A DNA stretch of 64,000 bases from Eubacterium limosum (lineage in GTDB: Bacteria; Bacillota; Clostridia; Eubacteriales; Eubacteriaceae), in assembly GCF_000807675.2 (NCBI RefSeq), contig NZ_CP019962.1, forward strand, positions 1,178,001 through 1,242,000, read 5' to 3'. The notes beneath the pieces were generated by a model that was given only the letters and a program-made list of their open reading frames with translations, did no database searches and was not told the origin of the DNA. Position numbers and translations under genes: made by a program. Positions 7,265 through 16,204 of this stretch are shown one piece after another (the stretch's first letter is position 1; the number at the start of each line of letters is the position of its first letter).

Positions 7265-9931
7265 ATGGATAATCACAGACAGAAGCCTTGGCACGCGCTG
7301 CCGGCAAAAGATGTTTTTGCCGGCCTGCAGACCTCAGAGGAGGGCCTAAGCGATGCTGAGGCAGCCGAAAGGCTAAGAAAAAACGGACGCAATGTGCTGC
7401 GTTCAAAACCGCCGAGATCCATTGCGCAGATGCTCTGGTCTCAGATCACAGACCCCATGGTCCTTATTTTAATTGGCGCTGCCATTTTTTCAGCAGTGCT
7501 GAGGGAATGGACAGAGGCAGGAGTCATTTTTACCATCGTTGTGCTGAATGCTCTTATTGGTATTGTCCAGGAGAAAAAGGCCCAGTCCTCTCTGGAGGCA
7601 TTGAAAAACATGAGCGCACCCACAGCCCGCGTACTGCGGGAGGATGAGGAGAGCGTTGTGCCTGCCAGTGAGCTAGTGACCGGGGATATCGTATTTCTAA
7701 GTGACGGGGACATGGTGCCCGCAGACCTGCGGCTCATTGATTCGGCCAACCTGAAGGTGCAGGAGGCGTCCCTGACCGGGGAGTCTGTCCCGTCAGAAAA
7801 GGACGCGGATGAGCTGTTTCCTGAGCGCTGCGTATTGGGTGACCGGGGCAACATGGCCTATACCTCCTCCATTGTCACCTATGGCCGTGCCACTGGTGTG
7901 GTGGTGGCAACGGGCATGAACACAGAGGTGGGTAACATTGCCGGTATGCTCGACAGTCAGGATGAGACGGATACGCCGCTTAAGCGTAAGCTGGGCGCGG
8001 TGGGTAAAACACTGACCATCATTGGGGTCATTGTCTGTGTGCTGATCTTTGCCATCGGCGCCATTTACCACCGGCCGTTGATTCCGCAGTTCCTGGTGGC
8101 TATTTCTCTGGCCATTTCCATTATTCCAGAGGGGCTGCCCGCCACGGCTACCATTGTTATGGCTCTGGGGGTTCAGCGTATGGCTAAAAGAAACGCTTTG
8201 ATCCGTAAGCTGCCTGCGGTGGAGACTCTTGGGAGTGCTACAGTTATCTGCAGCGATAAAACCGGGACGCTGACCCTTAACCAGATGACGGTTACCCAGG
8301 TAGCGGTAAATGGAGACTTTGAGGCAGGACAGGCCGTTATGGTCGACGCGGCAGCTGAGGCGCATCCTGAGGTATACCGTGAGCTGATGGTTGCGGCGGA
8401 TTTATGCAACGATGCCAGCTTTGATCCGGACCAGGAGGGCGCGATAATCGGCGACCCTACCGAAGGTGCGCTCCTGTACATGACAAAAGCTTTTGGTCTG
8501 GACCATGATAAGATGGAGGACACCTATCCCCGGGTTTTTGAAAACCCCTTTGACTCTGATCGGAAGCGCATGACTACGGTTCATCCAGTTGGGGGGCAGC
8601 TGACGGCTTACACGAAGGGCGCGGTAGACGAACTGCTTCCCTTTTGCACCCGGATGCTCACTGAGCAGGGAGTCCGCCCTATGACGGAAACCGACCGGAA
8701 AAATATTCAACGGCTTTGTCTTGAGTTGTCCGAAAAGGCGCTGCGTGTGCTGGGCTTTGCAACAAGGCAGCTTGAGGAAATCCCGGAGGATGAGGAAGAA
8801 AATATAGAGCATGACCTGACCTTTATCGGTGTTGTGGGGATGATTGACCCGCCGAGAAAGGAAGTCGCAGAATCGGTAAGAACCTGCCGGAAGGCGGGAA
8901 TCCGCACGGTGATGATCACCGGCGACCACAAGGTTACAGCCATTGCGATAGCCCGGGAGTTGGATATTTTCCAGGAAGGAAATACGGTGCTGACCGGCGA
9001 TGAGCTGGAGCGCCTGTCAGAGTGTGAGCTCGAAGAGGCAGTGAAGACCACCACCGTCTATGCCCGGGTATCGCCAGCAGACAAGCTGCGGATCATCAAG
9101 GCGCTCAAGCGGAGCGGGGAGATTGCGGCTATGACCGGGGACGGCGTCAATGACTCACCGGCCCTTAAAGCAGCGGACATCGGTGTTGCCATGGGGGTCA
9201 CAGGAACGGATGTGGCCAAGGAGGCCGCAGACATGATTCTTTTGGATGACAGCTTTACCACCATTGCCTACGCGATTAAGGAGGGGCGGCGTGTTTACCG
9301 GAACATTCAAAAGGTTATTCAGTTTTTGCTGGCAGGCAACATCGCCGAAATTTTAACCCTTTTTGTGGCAACCGTCTTTAACTGGGATGCGCCGCTGCTG
9401 GCGGTTCATATTCTGTGGGTCAACCTGGCAACCGCAACTCTGCCGGCGCTTGCCCTGGGGGTAGACCCGGCAAGCAAAAATATCATGCGCCATCCGCCGG
9501 TTAAGTCGGGTACACTGTTTGAGCGGGACCTTATTTTCAGAGTAATCCGCCAGGGGGTTTTTGTCGCGGCCATGACGCTTGTGGCCTACTGGATCGGTTT
9601 TAAGACAGACAGCCACATCACTGGCCAGACCATGGCTTTCTGTGTGCTGGCGCTCTCCCAGATGCTCCGGGCCTTTAATCAGCGTTCTAATACTGAGCCG
9701 GTCTGGGTGCGGGCCGAAGGCGCAAACCCATGGCTGATCCTGTCCTTTGTGGTATCTGCCGCGCTGATGGCCTGTATTCTCTTTATTCCACCGCTGCAGG
9801 CAGCCTTTAAGGTAACGCTGCTGAGCGGCAGCCAGTGGCTAACCGTCATAGGGCTTTCACTGCTCTCTGTTGTCCAGATAGAGGTTGTTAAATGGATTAA
9901 ACGGATGCGGGGATCAAAGGCCAGCCGTTAA
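7265..9931 (+). CDS. P-type (P2A-like) cation-transporting ATPase with altered M6 ion site
   Basis: P-type ATPase of 888 residues, usual length for bacterial Ca2+-type pumps. It has the phosphorylation motif DKTGTLT (Asp about 331), the actuator motif LTGES (about 170), TGDGVND in the P domain (about 622-628) and a C-terminal cation-ATPase domain. In M4 it carries PEGLPA and in M5 N-I-A-E, both as in SERCA. In M6, however, SERCA's NLVTD is NLATA here, so the aspartate that helps bind both Ca2+ ions is missing. The transported ion may therefore not be Ca2+, or only one ion may be bound. The start at 7265 has AAAGGGG about 11 nt upstream. Expression is likely controlled by the attenuator-like leader. 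It has a dedicated terminator behind it and stands alone. Confidence 0.88.
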   Translation: MDNHRQKPWHALPAKDVFAGLQTSEEGLSDAEAAERLRKNGRNVLRSKPPRSIAQMLWSQITDPMVLILIGAAIFSAVLREWTEAGVIFTIVVLNALIGIVQEKKAQSSLEALKNMSAPTARVLREDEESVVPASELVTGDIVFLSDGDMVPADLRLIDSANLKVQEASLTGESVPSEKDADELFPERCVLGDRGNMAYTSSIVTYGRATGVVVATGMNTEVGNIAGMLDSQDETDTPLKRKLGAVGKTLTIIGVIVCVLIFAIGAIYHRPLIPQFLVAISLAISIIPEGLPATATIVMALGVQRMAKRNALIRKLPAVETLGSATVICSDKTGTLTLNQMTVTQVAVNGDFEAGQAVMVDAAAEAHPEVYRELMVAADLCNDASFDPDQEGAIIGDPTEGALLYMTKAFGLDHDKMEDTYPRVFENPFDSDRKRMTTVHPVGGQLTAYTKGAVDELLPFCTRMLTEQGVRPMTETDRKNIQRLCLELSEKALRVLGFATRQLEEIPEDEEENIEHDLTFIGVVGMIDPPRKEVAESVRTCRKAGIRTVMITGDHKVTAIAIARELDIFQEGNTVLTGDELERLSECELEEAVKTTTVYARVSPADKLRIIKALKRSGEIAAMTGDGVNDSPALKAADIGVAMGVTGTDVAKEAADMILLDDSFTTIAYAIKEGRRVYRNIQKVIQFLLAGNIAEILTLFVATVFNWDAPLLAVHILWVNLATATLPALALGVDPASKNIMRHPPVKSGTLFERDLIFRVIRQGVFVAAMTLVAYWIGFKTDSHITGQTMAFCVLALSQMLRAFNQRSNTEPVWVRAEGANPWLILSFVVSAALMACILFIPPLQAAFKVTLLSGSQWLTVIGLSLLSVVQIEVVKWIKRMRGSKASR

Positions 9932-9941
9932 GAAAAATAAT

Positions 9942-9978
9942 AAAGGGTCCTGTGGTTTTTATGCCACAGGGCCCTTTT
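9942..9978. terminator. Bidirectional intrinsic terminator
   Basis: A 14-bp stem (9942-9955 with 9964-9977, one G-U pair) with A and T runs on the two sides sits between the ATPase gene and the convergent hydrolase gene, and can serve both. Confidence 0.85.
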
Positions 9979-9989
9979 AATATGCGTAT

Positions 9990-10802
9990 TTACAACCGGT
10001 TTTCAATCCAGCGGGTTACATCTGCCATGACCTGGTTTTTGACGGACTCATTAAAAATTTCATGCTGTGTGTTGCCGTAAATTTTCAGCTGTTTATCCTC
10101 GGAGGCGATCTGTGCAAAAAAATCGGTGGAATCGCTTGGGTCAACCAGTGTGTCTTTTTCACCGTGGAGTAAAAGGACGGGGAGGCAAAAAGTGGGATTT
10201 GCGGTTAACTGCTGGATACCGAGTGTCAGCCGCTGGCTCAGTCCAGCCGTAAAGTAGGAAGCGTTTAAAGGGTCGGTCTTGTAGGCGGCAGTAACTTCGG
10301 GATCTGAGGTCAGCCGTTTTGCCAGCTTGTTTGGAAAACGGGTCAGAGGGTCAAGGGACTGGGAGATACGGCTGAAGCCGCCCAGGTTATCCCGGGTGGC
10401 CGCGTCAAACAAAATGGCGCCTTCTGCCTTATCGGGATATTTTGTACAAAAGTCAGCCACGGCAAAGCCGCCCATGCTGTAGCCCAGCAGAAAGCGCTTA
10501 AGGCCTGGATTTTCCTCTGAGGCGATGTCCACAATACGGTGGAGATCCTCGGTGATTTCATCCGGTGCGCTGTAGAAGCCACGTTCCCCTTCGGACTTGC
10601 CATGTCCCCGGAGGTCGTAGCGGTACACCTTAAACCCGCGGTCAAAAAGTTTCTGGGTGACTGCTGCGTAGCGTCCTGAATGCTCACACATGCCGTGGCT
10701 GATGATCACCACAGCCCTCGGGGATTCGGGTGTATCGGTTGTCATATAAAGGTTCAGGCCATCATAGGCCTGTATCATTTGCATGATTTTTTCTTTTTTC
10801 AT
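9990..10802 (-). CDS. Alpha/beta hydrolase, monoacylglycerol-lipase-like
   Basis: Serine hydrolase of 270 residues of the Hydrolase_4 (monoglyceride lipase / lysophospholipase-like) group. The oxyanion-hole region SHGMCEHSGRY is at about 35-45, the nucleophile elbow GYSMGG puts the serine at about 109, an acid is in HGEKDTLVDP near 215-222 and the histidine in NTQHEIF near 249. No signal peptide is visible, so it is probably cytoplasmic. A GAGGTG ribosome-binding site precedes the start at 10802. It is a single-gene unit ending at the shared terminator. The family usually cleaves acyl esters of glycerol or lysophospholipid; the substrate here is not determined. Confidence 0.85.
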   Translation of the reverse strand: MKKEKIMQMIQAYDGLNLYMTTDTPESPRAVVIISHGMCEHSGRYAAVTQKLFDRGFKVYRYDLRGHGKSEGERGFYSAPDEITEDLHRIVDIASEENPGLKRFLLGYSMGGFAVADFCTKYPDKAEGAILFDAATRDNLGGFSRISQSLDPLTRFPNKLAKRLTSDPEVTAAYKTDPLNASYFTAGLSQRLTLGIQQLTANPTFCLPVLLLHGEKDTLVDPSDSTDFFAQIASEDKQLKIYGNTQHEIFNESVKNQVMADVTRWIENRL

Positions 10803-10928
10803 GGTTCACCTCGTTTGAAAGCGTTTTAAATATTATATCAGGCCTTTCTTAAAGCTGTATGTTTTTTAGAATGATTACAGCGAACAGCTTTCTGGCTCAA
10901 ATTTAATGAATCCAATTTTTGCAGCATG

Positions 10929-10957
10929 TTGTTGATTTTGCCAAAATGGTCTATAAT
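10929..10957 (+). promoter_or_regulatory. Promoter of the HAD hydrolase gene
   Basis: TTGTTG (10929-10934), 17 nt, TATAAT (10952-10957), about 95 nt ahead of the start at 11052. Confidence 0.55.
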
Positions 10958-11051
10958 GGTCAATGAATATTGATTATTATAGAGTGCGACAATGAACAGG
11001 GATACATTTTGCGGACAGAAGGAAAGCACACTTTTTTATAAAGGAGAAATT

Positions 11052-11726
11052 ATGTTAAGGGCAGTATTTATTGATTATACGGGAACCATCATGAAAGAAG
11101 CGGGAAAAGACGTTGAGGAAATGACCATGCGGCTTTATAAAAACAGCGATATTGAAAGCCCGCAGGCTATGCTGAACTACTGGTGGGGAAAATTGAAAAA
11201 GTATGAGAACGAAAGTTTCGGCGACGCTTTTTTAACGGAGGACGAGATTGTGGACAAGCTTCTGGCAGACTGTGTCGAGGAGCTGAATCTTCAGGAAAAT
11301 CTGGAGGAAGCCCATGAGCTTTGCCGACGTTTCTGGATGTACGCGCCAGCTTTTGAGGACGCCAAGCCATTTTTTGAAAATTGTCCGCTGCCCATATACG
11401 TTATCACTAATAATGGCGTCCGTTATGTGGGAGAAGGTATGAGGCACAAGGCACTGGAGCCGGCGGGCATTATCTGCGGCGATATGGCAAGGGCCTATAA
11501 ACCGCATCGGGAGCTTTTTGAAAAAGCACTGGAGATCAGCGGCTGCAGTGCCCAGGAGGTCATTCATATCGGCGATTCTATGGCGTCGGACGTGGCAGGC
11601 GCCCGCGCGGCAGGAATCCGTCCGATCCTCCTTGACAGAAAGGGAACACAGGAGACGGATGGTGTTATGGTGGTGCGTTCCCTGGATGAAGCGCTGGCAT
11701 TTATCGTGAAGGAGCTTGAACAATAA
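11052..11726 (+). CDS. HAD-superfamily hydrolase
   Basis: Haloacid-dehalogenase-like hydrolase of 224 residues. Motif I is FIDYTGT with the nucleophile Asp at about residue 8, and motif IV is GDSMASDVAGARAAG near 178-192. Most phosphatases of this superfamily have a second Asp two residues after the nucleophile; here that residue is Thr, as in P-type ATPases, so the acid/base step may differ or the enzyme may act on a substrate with a better leaving group. I choose ATG 11052 because AAGGAG lies directly upstream; the longer frame from 10992 has no such site. It is a single gene with its own promoter and a perfect terminator behind it. The substrate is unknown. Confidence 0.8.
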   Translation: MLRAVFIDYTGTIMKEAGKDVEEMTMRLYKNSDIESPQAMLNYWWGKLKKYENESFGDAFLTEDEIVDKLLADCVEELNLQENLEEAHELCRRFWMYAPAFEDAKPFFENCPLPIYVITNNGVRYVGEGMRHKALEPAGIICGDMARAYKPHRELFEKALEISGCSAQEVIHIGDSMASDVAGARAAGIRPILLDRKGTQETDGVMVVRSLDEALAFIVKELEQ

Positions 11727-11747
11727 GCACTGTATAAAAATAGAAAT

Positions 11748-11789
11748 AAAAAACTCCGGAAATCTGTAAATAGATTTCCGGAGTTTTTT
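11748..11789. terminator. Bidirectional intrinsic terminator
   Basis: A perfect 13-bp stem (11753-11765 with 11772-11784) is flanked by A and T runs, between the HAD gene and the end of the bza operon, and serves both directions. Confidence 0.9.
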
Positions 11790-13287
11790 ATGCGGTGATT
11801 TTGTCAATTTCAGCGTTAAAACAGCGGACCCAGTCCTGCCTTTCGGCTTCGGTGATATCGCCTTTTTCCAAAAGCTTTAAGGCGTTTTCAAAGCCATCCA
11901 CCAGGAGATGGTTGATGGCCTGATAGCGCGCCACCGTCTCGGGATCGCCCGAGGCGCTTTTCTGCCAGGTATCATGCATATAGTCAAAAATATGGTTGGT
12001 AATATCCCGCATCATTTTTGCCATGGTAGCAACGCTGGGATTGACATAATTGGTGTTGGCCTCGTAGGTGGAATGCTCGGAAATGTTCAGCCGTCCCGCA
12101 GCCAGAAGGTCGTGGTAGGAGCTGCTGCCCGCCAGGATAATCTGATGGTGGTAAAGTACATTGACGGATATTTCCAGGGTTTCCAAAAGGGCGTTGCGCT
12201 TTAAAAATTCCAGGTTGATCTTCAAGTCGTTGATGGTGGAGTCAGGCTCAAACATGATAAAGCCTACACTGGGCTCGATACCGGCCTCGCGCAGCACCCG
12301 CAGAGCGTTTTCGTTGTCTGCTACTGTCGTATATTTATTGAGCCGCTTCAGGGATTCGTCCTTGCCGGATTCCAGGCCGACAAGGATATTCTGCAGTCCG
12401 GCGTCCACCAGTGCCCTGGTGGTTTCGGGCTCGATATCGTTGGCCCTTGCCTCAATGCCAAAGCGGATATTGCGTTCTTTTAAAAGGGCGGCCAGCTTGA
12501 GTACGCGTTCCTTTCCAGCCTTTCCAGGGCCATAAAAATTGGGATCGGTGAAATAGAAATAGCGATAATCGGTCTGAGCGATGATCTGGTCGATTTCTGC
12601 GATGATGTTTTCAGGAGAGCGGCCGCGCCACTTGGGACAGTGCATTTCATCTGCGCCATAATAGGGGTTAATGTAGCAGAAGGTGCAGCCCCCGTAGCAG
12701 CCGCGGCTCCCGAAGATATTGACCTCGCCGCCAGGGTAGGAGGCTGCCTTGCGAAGCGGGAAGGGCAGACTGTCCAGGTCGCGGACCAGCTCACCCCGGC
12801 TGGCCTTATAGCCGTCCTTGCCCCGGTAAGCCAGGCCCTTTAAGCCCCTGTAATCCGGGAGGTTTGCCATGAGGTTTATGATGGTTATCTCGTTTTCTCC
12901 AAGCATGCAGGTGTCGATGTCTGGACACCGGTCCAGGATTTCTTCATAGGCAAAAGTGGGGTAGTAGCCGTATACGGTCACATGGCTGATTTGATATTTT
13001 GCTTTTACTCTGGCAATAAAGTCGTAGAGGGTGTGGTTATCCTCCCAGTTATAAACCAGGTGGATTCCCAGCACCTCAGGCTTATGGGCGGCGATGCGGG
13101 CTTCGATGGCTTCGTAGCTCAGGTTTTCCATATAGCCCTCTACAATGGCGGGCTGATAACCTTTTTCAAGCAGAACGGCGGCCAGATAGCCGCTGTTCAG
13201 GCAGGAGGACAGGGTGGTGTTGGCAATGTCATTCTGACGGTCCTCGCCGGGTGTTCTGGGATGTTCGAGTAGTAGGATTCGTTTCAT
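11788..13287 (-). CDS. bzaE: BzaE, B12-dependent radical SAM enzyme of benzimidazole methylation
   Basis: Cobalamin-binding-domain radical SAM protein of 499 residues and last gene of the bza operon. In the pathway described for E. limosum, BzaE adds the final C-methyl group, giving 5,6-dimethylbenzimidazole from 5-methoxy-6-methylbenzimidazole. An N-terminal B12-binding-like Rossmann domain (about 1-150) is followed by the radical SAM core with CX3CX2C as C197, C201 and C204 (GCYGGCTFC). A GGAG site lies 7 nt before the start at 13287. It starts 22 nt behind bzaD, and the two share the opening MKRILL, in line with paralogy. Assignment of E rather than D rests on operon order as I recall it, not on sequence alone. 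Confidence 0.88.
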   Translation of the reverse strand: MKRILLLEHPRTPGEDRQNDIANTTLSSCLNSGYLAAVLLEKGYQPAIVEGYMENLSYEAIEARIAAHKPEVLGIHLVYNWEDNHTLYDFIARVKAKYQISHVTVYGYYPTFAYEEILDRCPDIDTCMLGENEITIINLMANLPDYRGLKGLAYRGKDGYKASRGELVRDLDSLPFPLRKAASYPGGEVNIFGSRGCYGGCTFCYINPYYGADEMHCPKWRGRSPENIIAEIDQIIAQTDYRYFYFTDPNFYGPGKAGKERVLKLAALLKERNIRFGIEARANDIEPETTRALVDAGLQNILVGLESGKDESLKRLNKYTTVADNENALRVLREAGIEPSVGFIMFEPDSTINDLKINLEFLKRNALLETLEISVNVLYHHQIILAGSSSYHDLLAAGRLNISEHSTYEANTNYVNPSVATMAKMMRDITNHIFDYMHDTWQKSASGDPETVARYQAINHLLVDGFENALKLLEKGDITEAERQDWVRCFNAEIDKITA

Positions 13288-13309
13288 TTAATCGCTCCAG
13301 TCTTTGTTA

Positions 13310-14641
13310 TTAGGCGTCCTGCCACATAAAGATATTTCGTTTGTTATGGTAGATTTCAAGATCGTAACGAACAGTTTTAAAGGGATCGGGATTATAGTAG
13401 GTGGGGAAAAGCAAATCCGTTTTGGGCGTGATAACGCCGTTCTCCAGCGCAAGCTTTTCAACCTTGGTATTTGGCATAATGCGGATCAGGTTGAGTACGA
13501 TAGTACCGATGGTTTTTGAGGCAGCGTGGATGTCGTAGATCTGGTCGATGAGCGCTTTTCCCTCATCCACTGTTTTCCAGGTATCACCGGGCGTGTTGAC
13601 CAGGAAATGATAAACAGTGGTGATGCCCACGTCTGACAAGACCTTGGCAGTGTGAAGAATCTCATCGACAGTCAGGTGCTTGTCCAGAATATCCAGAGCA
13701 GTCTGGCTGAGCCCGTCTGGCGACAGGGAGAAGCACTCACAGCCGGAATCCCGGTATAGCGGGGCGTTTTCCGGAGTCAGCAGATTTTCTCTGAAAAAGC
13801 CGCTCCAGTGGATATCCAGCTTGCGCCGGATCAGCTCTTTGCAGATGTCGTCCAGATGGTTTGCAGGGAAGTTGACGATGGAATCGGTGAGGTGGATACG
13901 GCTGACGCCGTATTCTTTGTGCAGAAACTCGATCTCATCGACCACAGACGCTGGCTCACGGCACCGCATACCACAACCGGAGAGAAGCGGATAAGAGCAA
14001 TAGCCACAGTTATAGCAGCAGCCACGCTTGGTTTCAACCCCTACGCTCTCCACATATTTGTTGACCCTCAGATATTCCCGCGGGTCTAAAAGCTCGCGGT
14101 TAGGCATGGTATAGCTGCCCATATCAAATTTTCCCACAGGAGGAACCATTTTCACTTCGCCATTTTCACGGTAAACCAGCCCGGGTAGCTTTGGCGGATT
14201 ATCGATGCTGTCCAGAAGTGGCAAAATAATTTCTTCGGCTTCTCCAGCAACACCCAGATCGATTTCGGGAAATTCCCGCATCAGGCGTTCTGGAAAAAGG
14301 GAAAAGGCGGTGCCTCCGGCCATCAGGGTGATGTCGGGCAGATAATGCCTGATAAAGGACAGGGTAATGGCAAAGGGAACGATCAGCGAGGTGGTCCGGT
14401 TGCCCAGCGGGTCCACATTTCTCAGAGAAATACCAATGATATCCGGCTGATAACTGAGCAGTTTTTCACGCAGCTCACTGTAGGGGTCTGCAGCCATGTT
14501 CATATCAAAAATTTCCAGGCTGTATCGTCCAGCCTTTTCAATGCAGGAGGCCAGGGTGACAATACCGATGGGGTAGACACGCTCGATGTCCATGCCTTCC
14601 ATGGATATGGCCTGAATTAGTAGGATTCGTTTCATTTTCAA
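13310..14641 (-). CDS. bzaD: BzaD, B12-dependent radical SAM enzyme of benzimidazole methylation
   Basis: Radical SAM protein of 443 residues with an N-terminal cobalamin-binding-type domain (about 1-145) and a CX3CX2C cluster motif (C208, C212, C215 in GCCYNCGYC; an extra Cys209 is present). In the known pathway BzaD methylates C6 of 5-methoxybenzimidazole. CGGAG lies 6 nt before the first ATG at 14641; a second in-frame ATG at 14635 is also possible. It begins 6 nt behind the bzaC stop, so translation of the two is probably coupled. The enzyme presumably needs cobalamin itself, so the operon makes a part of the cofactor it uses. Confidence 0.88.
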   Translation of the reverse strand: MKMKRILLIQAISMEGMDIERVYPIGIVTLASCIEKAGRYSLEIFDMNMAADPYSELREKLLSYQPDIIGISLRNVDPLGNRTTSLIVPFAITLSFIRHYLPDITLMAGGTAFSLFPERLMREFPEIDLGVAGEAEEIILPLLDSIDNPPKLPGLVYRENGEVKMVPPVGKFDMGSYTMPNRELLDPREYLRVNKYVESVGVETKRGCCYNCGYCSYPLLSGCGMRCREPASVVDEIEFLHKEYGVSRIHLTDSIVNFPANHLDDICKELIRRKLDIHWSGFFRENLLTPENAPLYRDSGCECFSLSPDGLSQTALDILDKHLTVDEILHTAKVLSDVGITTVYHFLVNTPGDTWKTVDEGKALIDQIYDIHAASKTIGTIVLNLIRIMPNTKVEKLALENGVITPKTDLLFPTYYNPDPFKTVRYDLEIYHNKRNIFMWQDA

Positions 14642-14647
14642 CTCCGT

Positions 14648-16204
14648 TTACTCCAAAAGCAGCAACGCGTAATACTTAATGACCTCACCGCGCTCACTCA
14701 GGGTTTTCAAGGACTCTCCGGCCTTTTTTACAGTGGCGAAAACGTCAATACCCGAGCCTTCCATGGACGGGCGTGAATGGGCGTGGTTGTTGCAGGGAGC
14801 GGTGAGGTCACAGTCTGGACAGATGCTGCAGGGGCCGGCCCAGAAAACAAAGGCTTTATAGTAGCCAGCTTTAAAGGCAAGGGTTTCAGCCCTCAGTGCC
14901 TTGCGCTGGAAATCGCCGGTGGGCGGCTCACTTTTTAACAGGAGGGCTTTGCTGAAGCTGTTCACAAAAGCCTTAGTCTCATCTGCGCTCATTTCCTGAT
15001 TGCTGCTGCAGTGCTTCTTATCCCAGGAGCGGCACCCGAATTTGCATTTGTTTTTAGCAAAGGGGGCGACGACCACGTCCTTGGGGTCATAGGGCATCAC
15101 TTTGTCAAAGCCAATGGCTTTGATGGGCTGTAAAATTTTCTGGACTGGTGTAATGGTCAGGCTGTCAAGTGCGGCGGACTCTCTGGCAGCAAAGATTACA
15201 GCTGTATCTGTCTGCAGAGGGATGAGCCCTGTGGTGGACAGACCGCTGTTTTTAAGGGCCTGATCGACCCATTTTGAGTCAAAGACTTTGCCGTTATAGG
15301 TATTGATGAACATATTGATATCCGAAAAGGCAGCCTTGATGTCCCAGTGATCCAGAAAAAAGTCGTGAATCAGCAGGATGCCATCCTCTGAGAGGAGCTG
15401 GGACGCGGTTTTTAAAATACCGCTGATTTCTTCTTCAGCATAGGCGTGGACGATGTTGGACAATATGACGATATCATAGCTGCCCTCAAGCTGCCAGTCA
15501 GGCTCCAGAATATTCTGTTCATGGAACAGGACGCGGTTTTTAGTATCAAGAGGGCTTTTTTCAACAAGCTTCCGGGTCTGTGGCAAGACCTGGCGGATAT
15601 CCACCAGAGTGGCCTGGGCATCCTGGAACTTTTCAAGAAAGCCAAGGGCAAAAGCGCCGCTGCCTGCGCCGACATCCAGAATACGGGCGCCAGGCTTCAG
15701 GCTGTTTCCGAAGCATTCAAGAATCTCTGGAACCTTCAGCCTGACAATATTGTCCATAGCCGTGATGTATTCCTCACGCCGGGCGTCCATTTCGGTGTCA
15801 CTGATGTTTTCAGGGGGAAAATGGACACGTCTGCCGGCTTCAAGGGCCGGCTTTAAGGTGTCCCAGTCGGCTTTGATCTCACGCCGCCACAGGATAGAAT
15901 TCCCCTGATAAAGCGGCTTTCCTTTAATGAGATAGGTGCTTGAGAGCGTGGTATTATACCAGCTGTTTTCATAGCAGTCTACAAGATCCAGGGTTTTTAG
16001 CAAATGCAGATAGCGGGCCAGACTGGATTCGTTGCAGTTCAGAGCTTTTGCCAGTTCGGGAAGGGGTGCGCTGCCTTTCTCCAAAAGCTCAAAAAGGCCC
16101 ATGTCCAGGGCCGTAAAAAGTGATTCCGAATACCAGTAGGCAGTGGACAGATCTTCAAGATACTGTCCACCGGATGTGTTGGGGTCCCATTTAAGCGAGG
16201 CCAT
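14648..16204 (-). CDS. bzaC: BzaC, O-methyltransferase fused to a DUF2284-type cysteine-rich domain
   Basis: SAM-dependent O-methyltransferase, 518 residues from the ATG at 16204. BzaC converts 5-hydroxybenzimidazole to 5-methoxybenzimidazole. An N-terminal winged-helix dimerisation domain (about 20-110) is followed by the methyltransferase domain with SAM loop DVGAGSGA near residue 170. The last about 160 residues are a second domain rich in cysteine (KCKFGCRSW, KKHCSS, GPCSICPDC, PCNN) that resembles the DUF2284 putative metal-binding family. The longer frame begins with TTG at 16225, but GCAGGAG lies 6 nt before ATG 16204, which overlaps the end of cobT by 14 nt and implies coupling. The tail's role is unknown; metal or iron-sulfur binding is inferred. 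Confidence 0.88.
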   Translation of the reverse strand: MASLKWDPNTSGGQYLEDLSTAYWYSESLFTALDMGLFELLEKGSAPLPELAKALNCNESSLARYLHLLKTLDLVDCYENSWYNTTLSSTYLIKGKPLYQGNSILWRREIKADWDTLKPALEAGRRVHFPPENISDTEMDARREEYITAMDNIVRLKVPEILECFGNSLKPGARILDVGAGSGAFALGFLEKFQDAQATLVDIRQVLPQTRKLVEKSPLDTKNRVLFHEQNILEPDWQLEGSYDIVILSNIVHAYAEEEISGILKTASQLLSEDGILLIHDFFLDHWDIKAAFSDINMFINTYNGKVFDSKWVDQALKNSGLSTTGLIPLQTDTAVIFAARESAALDSLTITPVQKILQPIKAIGFDKVMPYDPKDVVVAPFAKNKCKFGCRSWDKKHCSSNQEMSADETKAFVNSFSKALLLKSEPPTGDFQRKALRAETLAFKAGYYKAFVFWAGPCSICPDCDLTAPCNNHAHSRPSMEGSGIDVFATVKKAGESLKTLSERGEVIKYYALLLLE

